From a virus: DNA of 27,441 bases. The notes under the pieces were generated by a model, which was given only the letters and a program-made list of their open reading frames with translations, made no database searches and was not told the DNA's origin. The DNA is taken from positions 1-27,441 of IMG/VR virus record IMGVR_UViG_3300010392_000921; one strand, written 5' to 3'. The position numbers and the translations under genes were made by a program. Positions 22,414 through 27,441 of the stretch are shown here, one piece after another (the stretch's first letter is position 1; each line of letters begins with the position of its first letter).

Positions 22414-22569
22414 CCCTCCATAATAAGGTTCAAGTTTTGAGACTGCAAAAAGAAACCATCCAAGAAACGCAAATACTTTTAGCATGAAAATGCTGTTATT
22501 TTTACGTCTTAAAATAAATCTAAGGCGATTACATTCAGCTTCACATTGCTTGTGAGTTCTCATGCTCAT
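22408..22569 (-). CDS. Small single-TM protein after the endolysin, holin/spanin candidate (53 aa)
   Basis: ATG at 22569 overlaps the endolysin stop (ATGA). The product begins with a basic cytoplasmic-type segment (MSMRTHKQCEAECNRLRFIL, then RRKNN). One hydrophobic helix, IFMLKVFAFLGWFLFAVS, and a short C-terminus, KLEPYYGGF, follow. A positive N-terminal side and a single membrane helix directly downstream of an endolysin is the layout of a small holin-like or i-spanin-like lysis protein. It is too short for a typical spanin periplasmic part, so holin is favoured. No family is recognised. Confidence 0.65.
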   Translation of the reverse strand: MSMRTHKQCEAECNRLRFILRRKNNSIFMLKVFAFLGWFLFAVSKLEPYYGGF

Positions 22570-22955
22570 GATTCAACCTCAAAGTGTGGCATATCTAAAA
22601 AGTGCCTCCAGTGACCACCCCAATGTAGCACCACGCCAAGCTCAGAGGCAGCGGCAAGCATCGCTGTTGCAACGTGAGTTAAATGCTCAGGCTTCCAGCT
22701 TGCTCTACCATCAACAAACGCATAAACGTCAATAGCATTACCTGACTGGTGTTTGCTTTTCTTTTTATAACCATCAAGCTTTGATTTGCCATCATGGAAT
22801 AATTTATTTTGTTCCTCTGCTGTCCTAATTCCACCACTTGACGGTATACCAAAGTCAACTTTACTAATTTCAATGGCCCTCATACAAACAGCCTGCAAGT
22901 CAGGGTTAACACCGGCAATTACATTTAAGCTTTTTTGACTGAATTTAAATGACAT
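22566..22955 (-). CDS. Endolysin, M15-family L-alanyl-D-glutamate / D-Ala endopeptidase (129 aa)
   Basis: ATG at 22955 follows GGAGAGT. Zinc-site residues of the M15/VanY-like fold are visible: HQSGNAIDV gives His69 and Asp76, and DMPHF gives His124 (with Asp121). The SSGGIRTAEEQN segment (39-50) and GGHWRHF (113-119) complete the active-site surroundings. At 129 aa it is a compact single-domain enzyme like T5-type endolysins. It has no signal peptide, so it needs a holin to reach the murein; a candidate follows. It cleaves the peptide stems of peptidoglycan at lysis. Confidence 0.92.
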   Translation of the reverse strand: MSFKFSQKSLNVIAGVNPDLQAVCMRAIEISKVDFGIPSSGGIRTAEEQNKLFHDGKSKLDGYKKKSKHQSGNAIDVYAFVDGRASWKPEHLTHVATAMLAAASELGVVLHWGGHWRHFLDMPHFEVES

Positions 22956-23101
22956 TCTTTTACTCTCCTAGCACAAAAACCTTCGTAAAACTCGTTGGCT
23001 TCACATTCTGCATCGTGCGCGTTTTTAGCTTCAACCTCAACGCTGCGACTTTCGCCGCTAGCGTCATTATATAACTCAACTTCAAATTTCTTAGTAATCA
23101 T
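22925..23101 (-). CDS. Small charged protein in the lysis operon (58 aa)
   Basis: The ATG at 23101 overlaps the end of the preceding gene; longer versions starting up to 23233 would run through that gene and are rejected. The product, MITKKFEVELYNDASGESRS onward, has an acidic helix (EAKNAHDAECEANEFYEGFC) and a basic end with VKECHLNSVKKA. It resembles small DUF-type proteins that carry the 'FEV.l......r.y.VeA.n..eA...a...' pattern, but I cannot name the family. Its 3' end overlaps the endolysin start by 31 bases. Confidence 0.62.
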   Translation of the reverse strand: MITKKFEVELYNDASGESRSVEVEAKNAHDAECEANEFYEGFCARRVKECHLNSVKKA

Positions 23102-23384
23102 CATCGTCAACCTGTGATAGACAAGATTCATTAACTGAATCGCTATGATACTTGGCTTGCTTTCGATAATTGGCTTCATCTCTAAAAAACGGAGAGTTAA
23201 GCACTTTTCTATTATAGCGTTTAATTGCATCATACGCCCTTTGCCACATCGAATAAGCTTTTTGATGCTTTATGCAGTACTTACAACCCTCACCCGTACA
23301 TTTATGCTCAACGATGCTGTCTTCGATTTGTTGCGCTTCGTCTGAATATTTGTCAGCTTTTACTAAATCGGTATGACGTTCCAT
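23091..23384 (-). CDS. Unknown protein with CxxxxCxxC motif, first gene of lysis operon (97 aa)
   Basis: First gene after the minus promoter at 23426-23454. The product begins MERHTDLVKADKYSDEAQQI. A cysteine-rich piece (HKCTGEGCKYCIKHQKAYSM, about residues 27-46) has a spacing that could bind zinc. The rest is basic and helical (WQRAYDAIKRYNRKVLNS). The end is acidic, DDDDY, and overlaps the next gene. No family is recognised; a small zinc-binding accessory protein is the most that can be said. Confidence 0.68.
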   Translation of the reverse strand: MERHTDLVKADKYSDEAQQIEDSIVEHKCTGEGCKYCIKHQKAYSMWQRAYDAIKRYNRKVLNSPFFRDEANYRKQAKYHSDSVNESCLSQVDDDDY

Positions 23385-23425
23385 TATTTTCCCTATTTAA
23401 AGTTGCAAAATTAAATTGTTACTAT

Positions 23426-23454
23426 AATATATAATTAAATTTATTGTGATGCAA
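23426..23454 (-). promoter_or_regulatory. Promoter of the lysis-type operon
   Basis: TTGCAT (minus, 23454-23449) and TATATT (23431-23426) with a 17-base spacer, 42 bases before the ATG at 23384. The same AT-rich interval must also serve the divergent plus-strand gene at 23466, for which TATAAT occurs at 23423-23428 and 23430-23435 but no convincing -35 is seen. Confidence 0.62.
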
Positions 23455-23465
23455 ATGGAGATAAC

Positions 23466-23795
23466 ATGAAAAGATTTACAGATAAAAATGAATGCTTAGT
23501 GTGGCTGACTGAGAATTACAAAAAGGCAAGTCAAGCGTTTGCTGTTATGGGCATTGAATGGCTTTATTATGGCAAAGATGTGGTTTTAGCTAGTGACATT
23601 AAAAACGCATTCAAACTATTCAAAGGCAAAGAAATGCCATCAACGCAAGTATTAGAAAGCGAATGCCATACGATTGAGCAGGCACTTAAAAATCTGATTA
23701 ATGCTTGTGAAAATAATACAGGTAACGAGCCAAGTTTGAGTTGTTATTATAGAGCGGTTGATGATGCTAAGCGTGTTTTGGGTTTGATTAATTAG
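23466..23795 (+). CDS. Unknown protein (109 aa)
   Basis: ATG at 23466 with ATGGAG upstream. Soluble, helical product starting MKRFTDKNECLVWLTENYKK. A segment LASDIKNAFKLFKGKEMPST and a C-terminal helix with cysteines (ESECHTIEQALKNLINACEN) are followed by SCYYRAVDDAKRVLGLIN. No family is recognised. Pairs with the next gene as a two-gene plus-strand unit between divergent and convergent minus-strand genes; probably an accessory or early function. Confidence 0.68.
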   Translation: MKRFTDKNECLVWLTENYKKASQAFAVMGIEWLYYGKDVVLASDIKNAFKLFKGKEMPSTQVLESECHTIEQALKNLINACENNTGNEPSLSCYYRAVDDAKRVLGLIN

Positions 23796-23806
23796 AAGGG
23801 TTTTTT

Positions 23807-24076
23807 ATGAATACAGAAAGTACACTAAAAGAGCGCGGTAGTGAATACGGATCGTTTGAAGATGGATCTATAACGATGCAAGCAATGAAATCTGCAGTTA
23901 GAAATAACCCAAGATGGAAGTATTTAAAGGCAAACCAAAAAGAGTCAATAGAAATGATACTCCACAAGGTTGGTAGGATAGTTAATGGTAATTCAAATCA
24001 CATTGATAGTTGGCATGATATATCTGGTTATGCAAAGCTTGTTGAGAACAGTTTGACAGGTAAGGGTGAGAAATAA
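23807..24076 (+). CDS. DUF6378-like phage protein (89 aa)
   Basis: Starts MNTESTLKERGSEYGSFEDG and has ANQKESIEMILHKVGRIVNG followed by HIDSWHDISGYAKLVE. The 'L..R...YG.f', 'q.e...mI..K..Ri.nGn' and 'DsW.DiaGYa.L' elements are those of DUF6378-type proteins found in many phages, often near nucleotide-metabolism genes; their role is unknown. AAGGG lies upstream. The hairpin at 24075-24097 overlaps its stop. Confidence 0.72.
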   Translation: MNTESTLKERGSEYGSFEDGSITMQAMKSAVRNNPRWKYLKANQKESIEMILHKVGRIVNGNSNHIDSWHDISGYAKLVENSLTGKGEK

Positions 24077-24097
24077 AAGCGCTAACTAAGCGCCTTT
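24075..24097 (-). terminator. Rho-independent terminator of the portal/head operon
   Basis: Read on the minus strand: AAAGGCGC, loop TTAGTTA, GCGCTTTT followed by ATTT. The loop contains the stop of the Mu F-like gene, while the other arm overlaps the stop of the convergent gene ending at 24076. One G-T pair in the stem. Confidence 0.72.
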
Positions 24098-25075
24098 CAT
24101 TCCTACCCGCCACACTTGTTTTTGTTTTAACATTTTATCAATCAAATCTTGCTGTGGCGTTTCACCTGTTTTTTTATTTACAAGCACTGGCCCTTGATTG
24201 CAGTAGCAGTTTATCGCGTTAGCACCTTCACTATAAAAATCATCAACCTCTTGATTATCGTAAATGCCACCATGCTTTGCAGCGTGAGTTTTACGCGTTG
24301 TCGATGTTAATGCAGACCACCACAATAATTGCATATGCCAATCACTATCAGCGTAAATATTAGCGTTAATGTCTCTCTGTTCGCTTCTTGTTGCTGTGCG
24401 ATACGATTGCATTATTTCAGTTCTAGCGATACGCTGAGCGCGACTAAAGCCCACCTGAACGCGCTTTTGGATATTCTTACTAATTTCTGTGATACCTAAA
24501 CCATCAGCCATACCGCGAGTTAATGTATTGGCAAGGTCGACTTTCATTGAGTTTGTTAGGCCGTCCATTTCTTCAAATACTCGAGCATAAACCAAACCTA
24601 AACGCTGTTGCTGTTGTGGTGATATGTAATCTTCATCGATCGCCATTATTTGTTGAGTGATTTCTTCACCAACAATTGCAGGGTCGGCCATCGATTTAGC
24701 TGAGTAAACCTGGTCGTTTATACCGTCAATAAATGATTGCTCAAGGTATGACTGATAAAACCAGTTGAGCGGCTTGGTTCCATCAAATGACTCGAGCAAG
24801 TTAGCGCGCAAGACTCTTAAAATATACTCATTGATTGACTGGTATCTAAGTTCATCAATTTGATATTCATAGTATGCTTTATTCGTAGTTATGCGAGTTT
24901 GGTATTTTCTTTGCTCTTTTACCAGCTCAACCATGCGCTTATTTATTTTATTAAAGCGTTTCTTTAAATCAGAAAATAACCGCTTAACCGTTGGCATTTG
25001 CCCCGCTGGATCAGATGCTTTTTTAGGTATAAGCGGGTTGTCTTTAGATGGTGCTTTGATCGCTAATATTTGCAT
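24086..25075 (-). CDS. Mu F-like head morphogenesis (minor capsid) protein (329 aa)
   Basis: The C-terminal part contains SRAQRIARTEIMQSYRTATR (about 212-232), WWSALTSTTRKTHAAKHGGI (about 255-275) and INCYCNQGPVLV. These are the hallmark motifs of the phage Mu F / SPP1 gp7 minor head protein family (PF04233), in the usual order. The N-terminal half is helical and charged (KRLFSDLKKRFNKINKRMVE). These proteins bind portal and capsid and enter the prohead. Length of 329 aa is normal; no toxin or enzymatic C-terminal extension is present. The start overlaps the portal gene by 32 bases, so they are co-translated. Confidence 0.88.
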   Translation of the reverse strand: MQILAIKAPSKDNPLIPKKASDPAGQMPTVKRLFSDLKKRFNKINKRMVELVKEQRKYQTRITTNKAYYEYQIDELRYQSINEYILRVLRANLLESFDGTKPLNWFYQSYLEQSFIDGINDQVYSAKSMADPAIVGEEITQQIMAIDEDYISPQQQQRLGLVYARVFEEMDGLTNSMKVDLANTLTRGMADGLGITEISKNIQKRVQVGFSRAQRIARTEIMQSYRTATRSEQRDINANIYADSDWHMQLLWWSALTSTTRKTHAAKHGGIYDNQEVDDFYSEGANAINCYCNQGPVLVNKKTGETPQQDLIDKMLKQKQVWRVGMKGA

Positions 25076-26480
25076 CGCCTAAAGTCTCGTCTGATTTATC
25101 ATCTTCTTGCTCGTATTCAGAGTTAGGTTTATCAGTTTCAAAACCGGCAACCTCTCGAATTTCCTCAACAGTCCACGGAGCTTCTTGGCGTGATTTAAAT
25201 GCGCGCTCATTTTGCATTGTCATTTTATCAGCCATTTCTAGCTTTTCGCTTAAAGTAGGTTCAGCAATATCAGGCCATATAACAGTTATTTCTTTGCTTG
25301 GCGCCGGTAAAATGCCTAAATCAACAAGCCAGTAAAGGAAAGCGCAAATTCTAGGGCCATATTCGTTTTCTTGCTCACCCTTTAGGCGTTTGCTAAATGC
25401 TGAGCTATTCTCACTTGATGAGCGCTCACCTGTCATAAAGCCTATTAACTCGGTTACAGGAACGCGACGAGAAGCGCAAGCCTCTTGCAGTGCAACAGTG
25501 CTAGCACCTGTTGGGTCTTCGATTGTGCCTTGCAACATGTTGACGTCCATACCCGCAACTTTTAACGCCTGGTTAAAGTTGTCGTTAAAGTCATCAATGT
25601 TTTTATCTAACTTAGCCGCCGTGGTTGGATCATTAAACGCTTTACCAGCAACCGCGTTATCATTAGCGTTTAACACATACTTTTGCATTGCGTTCTTGCG
25701 ATAACCTTCAGCAGATGCGCCTCGTATTTTTCGCTGGTCAAATAAAGCATCAAAAGGTGATTCAAGTGCTGGCTTTCCGTAAATAGTCGAGCCAGTCGCG
25801 TTAGTTAGAATAAATACTCGCTTGCGATTAATTTCTATTTGCTCAGCGTTTGTCGTTTGACGGTCAGAAAGTACAGAGTTGTTAATTTTATAATAAACGG
25901 GCTTATTGTAATCTGGATCAAAATAATCCATAACAACATCAGTTGACGCCTCACACTCAGGCTCATAATAAACATTAATAGCAGCAACTGAGCCAACCCC
26001 GCCTTGCGCTTTGCTTGGCTCATCCGATAGCTTAGGATCGTTTCCTGACTCTTTAAAGACTGGCACAATAGCGGAATAACTGCCGACGTCCTTCATTTTT
26101 TCCGCTTCTTTAAACAAACGGAGTAAGTTGAATTTTTTATTAAGTTTTTTTAGTTCAACTTCAAATGCTGTATTGTCTTTTTTAGTGCTGTCGTATTCAT
26201 CACCATCAACAATAAGCGGCATCTGATTGAAACAGCGTTCTGGCACAATATCAACCAAAGCATTAAAAAAACCGCCGCGACTATAGGCGTTGTAATAATT
26301 CATAAAGCTTAGTTGGCATGGATAGCCATACTGCGCCGCATCATCGCGAAGTGTGTCACCGATATTTGAAGGTGCGCTAAAGTGTAAAGCGTAGTTAGCT
26401 CGACTTTGCGCCATGCGTCTATCATTATTAGCGGCTAACTGTCGCTTTTTCTGTTTGCTATTGTGCTTTCTATTTGACAT
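25044..26480 (-). CDS. Portal protein, DUF1073 type (478 aa)
   Basis: N-terminal basic tail (RKHNSKQKKRQLAANNDRRM) followed by GFFNALVDIVPERCFNQMPL. The central part carries NVYYEPECEAS, VYYKINN and TNATGSTIYGKPALESPFDA. The C-terminal third has AGMDVNMLQGTIED, VPVTELIGFMTGERSSSENS and LVDLGILPAPSKEITVIWPD. These are the DUF1073 portal elements (phage_portal_3), with a terminal acidic tail. The same family name is attached to Acb1-like proteins in some databases because of fused domains; no Acb1 enzyme domain is seen here. The portal forms the dodecameric DNA channel. SD is weak (GGG); the portal start sits just after a hairpin and T-run. Confidence 0.88.
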   Translation of the reverse strand: MSNRKHNSKQKKRQLAANNDRRMAQSRANYALHFSAPSNIGDTLRDDAAQYGYPCQLSFMNYYNAYSRGGFFNALVDIVPERCFNQMPLIVDGDEYDSTKKDNTAFEVELKKLNKKFNLLRLFKEAEKMKDVGSYSAIVPVFKESGNDPKLSDEPSKAQGGVGSVAAINVYYEPECEASTDVVMDYFDPDYNKPVYYKINNSVLSDRQTTNAEQIEINRKRVFILTNATGSTIYGKPALESPFDALFDQRKIRGASAEGYRKNAMQKYVLNANDNAVAGKAFNDPTTAAKLDKNIDDFNDNFNQALKVAGMDVNMLQGTIEDPTGASTVALQEACASRRVPVTELIGFMTGERSSSENSSAFSKRLKGEQENEYGPRICAFLYWLVDLGILPAPSKEITVIWPDIAEPTLSEKLEMADKMTMQNERAFKSRQEAPWTVEEIREVAGFETDKPNSEYEQEDDKSDETLGDANISDQSTI

Positions 26481-26506
26481 AAAAAAGACCCATTTATTAA
26501 TGAGCC
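26481..26506 (-). terminator. Hairpin with T-tract immediately before the portal ATG
   Basis: On the minus strand GGCTCATT and AATGGGTC pair over 8 bp (two G-T pairs) around an AATA loop, followed by CTTTTTT up to the ATG at 26480. It has the form of a terminator for the upstream dUTPase transcript, and would be disrupted in transcripts starting at the portal promoter. Confidence 0.5.
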
Positions 26507-26507
26507 T

Positions 26508-26536
26508 AGTATAGCATTTTAATTTGTTTCGGTTAA
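26508..26536 (-). promoter_or_regulatory. Extended -10 promoter for the portal gene
   Basis: TGCTATACT (minus, 26516-26508) with TTAACC at -35 (26536-26531), spacer 17. Transcripts would begin near 26501, inside the hairpin at 26481-26506, leaving a leader of about 20 bases before the portal ATG. It matches the extended -10 elements at 1521 and 12328. Confidence 0.6.
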
Positions 26537-26540
26537 ATGG

Positions 26541-26927
26541 CTAGTTATCAGTTGAACCAAAGCCGCCTTTTCGTTCATTATTTTCAACTTCAAAAAAGCC
26601 GTCCATATAACGCATAGGGACAATTTGCGCTATACGCTCACCTTTATCAATCTTAACCGGTTTGTTGCTGATATTTGTAAGCATCACCTTAACTTCATCT
26701 TTGTAATCAGCATCAATCACGCCTACCGAATTAGTTAAAATTAAACCACGTTTAAATGACAAGCTGGAGCGTATAAATAACATATAAACCATATTTGGTA
26801 ACTCATGGTAATTCTCAAGCTTAAAACCTGTGCCAACTAAAACAGTTTCACCCTTATCAATCAAAACAGATTCACTTGAAGATAAATCAGCTCCAGCGCT
26901 AAGCTTTGTTTTATGTGTTGGTATCAT
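26541..26927 (-). CDS. dut: dUTPase (deoxyuridine 5'-triphosphate nucleotidohydrolase) (128 aa)
   Basis: All five motifs of trimeric dUTPases are visible: SAGADL (motif 1), RSSLSFKRGL (motif 2), GVIDADYKDEV (motif 3, with the catalytic Asp), GERIAQIVPM (motif 4) and RKGGFGSTD (motif 5, glycine-rich C-terminal arm). Motif 2 reads RSS where RSG is commoner. It hydrolyses dUTP to dUMP and pyrophosphate, keeping uracil out of phage DNA and feeding dTMP synthesis. Length of 128 aa is slightly short, with a short N-terminus (MIPTHKTKL). GGAGGGG sits directly before its ATG, inside the end of the 31-aa gene. Location upstream of portal is unusual but keeps it in one operon. Confidence 0.93.
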   Translation of the reverse strand: MIPTHKTKLSAGADLSSSESVLIDKGETVLVGTGFKLENYHELPNMVYMLFIRSSLSFKRGLILTNSVGVIDADYKDEVKVMLTNISNKPVKIDKGERIAQIVPMRYMDGFFEVENNERKGGFGSTDN

Positions 26928-27023
26928 TTACCCCTCCAATATTCTCAATGACATTTCAATTAATGGTAAAAGTAACGCTGCACACGCTACAGTAAAAATT
27001 AGTGCTTTTTTGGTTTGTTTCAT
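26928..27023 (-). CDS. Tiny single-TM protein (31 aa)
   Basis: ATG at 27023 preceded by AAGGTGA. The product is MKQTKKALIFTVACAALLLP then LIEMSLRILEG: a basic N-terminus and one hydrophobic helix. The stop is directly followed by the dUTPase ATG, and its last codons carry the dUTPase ribosome site, so it may act partly to position dUTPase translation. Function unknown. Confidence 0.65.
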   Translation of the reverse strand: MKQTKKALIFTVACAALLLPLIEMSLRILEG

Positions 27024-27038
27024 ATATCACCTTATAGT

Positions 27039-27069
27039 TAATGAAAGAGTCTTAGCAGCTCTTTCATTA
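27039..27069. repeat. 11-bp inverted repeat between two small membrane genes
   Basis: TAATGAAAGAG (27039-27049) and CTCTTTCATTA (27059-27069) are perfectly complementary, with a 9-base loop. No T-tract follows on either strand, so it is not a normal terminator; it could be an operator or an mRNA stabilising hairpin. Confidence 0.6.
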
Positions 27070-27079
27070 GTTAGAAAAA

Positions 27080-27328
27080 TCACAACAACCTTTTGAACCA
27101 ATTATTTGAAGGCTGTGAATATCTTATTACACCAATTCCTTTTTTATGGTTAGATGCCATTCCATGATTAATATTTGAACCTTCATGAATAATACTGTTC
27201 TCTCGCAATTCCATTTCATATCTTTTCATATCAATTTTATTTTTTAATACTGCACCCCAAAATGATACCCAACTAATCACTAATGAGAGTGTAATTATTT
27301 CTAAAAATATATTATCGAATAAAGCCAT
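27080..27328 (-). CDS. Small membrane protein, first gene of the dUTPase/portal operon (82 aa)
   Basis: ATG at 27328 follows AAGGTGATAT, the same leader as the 31-aa gene. Residues about 8-30 (FLEIITLSLVISWVSFWGAV) form one membrane helix, with a charged cytoplasmic-type remainder (NKIDMKRYEMELRENSIIHE and a basic end, WFKRLL). No family is recognised. As the first gene after the promoter at 27357-27384 it is likely expressed early and might act on the host envelope; that is inference. Confidence 0.68.
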   Translation of the reverse strand: MALFDNIFLEIITLSLVISWVSFWGAVLKNKIDMKRYEMELRENSIIHEGSNINHGMASNHKKGIGVIRYSQPSNNWFKRLL

Positions 27329-27356
27329 ATATCACCTTGTAGTTTAATTGTTATTA

Positions 27357-27384
27357 AGTATACGCAATTAACTTTATATGTAAA
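27357..27384 (-). promoter_or_regulatory. Promoter of the dUTPase operon
   Basis: TTTACA (minus, 27384-27379) and TATACT (27362-27357), 16-base spacer. The spacer carries TTAACTTTATAT (plus-strand sense, 27368-27379), one base different from TTAACTTTACAT at 1465-1476 in the YopX-like operon promoter. Confidence 0.7.
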
Positions 27385-27408
27385 GGTATTTATTATGATT
27401 CATGCAAA

Positions 27409-27434
27409 AAAAAGCCTGCTGCAACAGGCTTTTT
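27409..27434. terminator. Rho-independent terminator at the window end
   Basis: AAAAAGCCTG (27409-27418) with CAGGCTTTTT (27425-27434), loop CTGCAA, near-perfect 10-bp stem with A/T runs on both sides, so it can work in either direction. It would close the genes lying beyond the right edge and insulate the promoter at 27357-27384. Confidence 0.85.
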
Positions 27435-27441
27435 GTATTTA

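Noticed and set aside
25390-25704. Plus-strand ORF of 104 aa opposite the portal gene
   Set aside because: Antisense to clear portal motifs; no ribosome site.
25044-26480. Anti-CBASS Acb1 enzyme
   Set aside because: Databases attach that name to the DUF1073 family, but this 478-aa protein has only the portal-type part and sits beside Mu F; portal is the better call.

Overview
The window is a contiguous piece of a tailed double-stranded DNA phage (or prophage) genome. The genes are packed head to tail, with stop/start overlaps such as TAATG and ATGA. They encode a complete siphovirus-type tail (tail tube, tape measure, lambda-J-like tip protein) plus head genes, an endolysin and dUTPase. DNA is AT-rich and the promoters are sigma70-like. 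Together with the lipoprotein and outer-membrane-like accessory proteins this suggests a Gram-negative, probably marine gammaproteobacterial host; that host call is inference. No integrase, repressor, tRNA, CRISPR array or insertion sequence was seen. The tape measure length (589 aa) predicts a non-contractile tail of roughly 90 nm.

Layout. (1) 1-481: 3' end of the major capsid gene and a 50-aa gene, closed by a terminator. (2) 507-1424, minus: three small accessory genes including a YopX-like protein, driven by a strong promoter with a palindromic operator-like site. (3) 1561-8138, plus: about 6.6 kb of fibre-like structural genes, among them a 1119-aa protein with a collagen-like stretch and two proteins sharing a duplicated N-terminal domain. 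Its place between capsid and connector genes suggests capsid-attached fibres. (4) 8144-9090, minus: four tiny overlapping genes, including a secreted, barrel-like protein with a PagL-like HHSN motif. (5) 9210-12123, plus: an unknown gene, two membrane proteins, then head-tail connector, neck and tail-terminator genes. (6) 12124-12385: a non-coding interval with several hairpins, a terminator and a new promoter. (7) 12386-22395, plus: tail tube, chaperone, tape measure, distal tail proteins, J-like tip protein, tail fibre, an interrupted lipoprotein gene and a DUF1353-like gene. (8) 22408-23384, minus: lysis-type cassette with M15 endolysin and a one-TM protein. (9) 23466-24076, plus: two small genes, one DUF6378-like. 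(10) 24086-27328, minus: two small membrane proteins, dUTPase, portal and Mu F-like head protein.

The most informative anomalies are these. The J-like gene is broken by a frameshift at about 18686-18710; about 800 bases that lack a start codon are in fact its coding sequence. An in-frame amber codon sits directly after the lipobox cysteine of a phage lipoprotein. The gap before the tail tube gene looks like structured RNA plus terminator plus promoter. Three late promoters share an extended -10 motif, and two minus-strand promoters share a 12-base box. Portal and head-morphogenesis genes lie on the opposite strand from the capsid gene. Small minus-strand islands with private promoters and terminators look like moron-type insertions among the structural genes.
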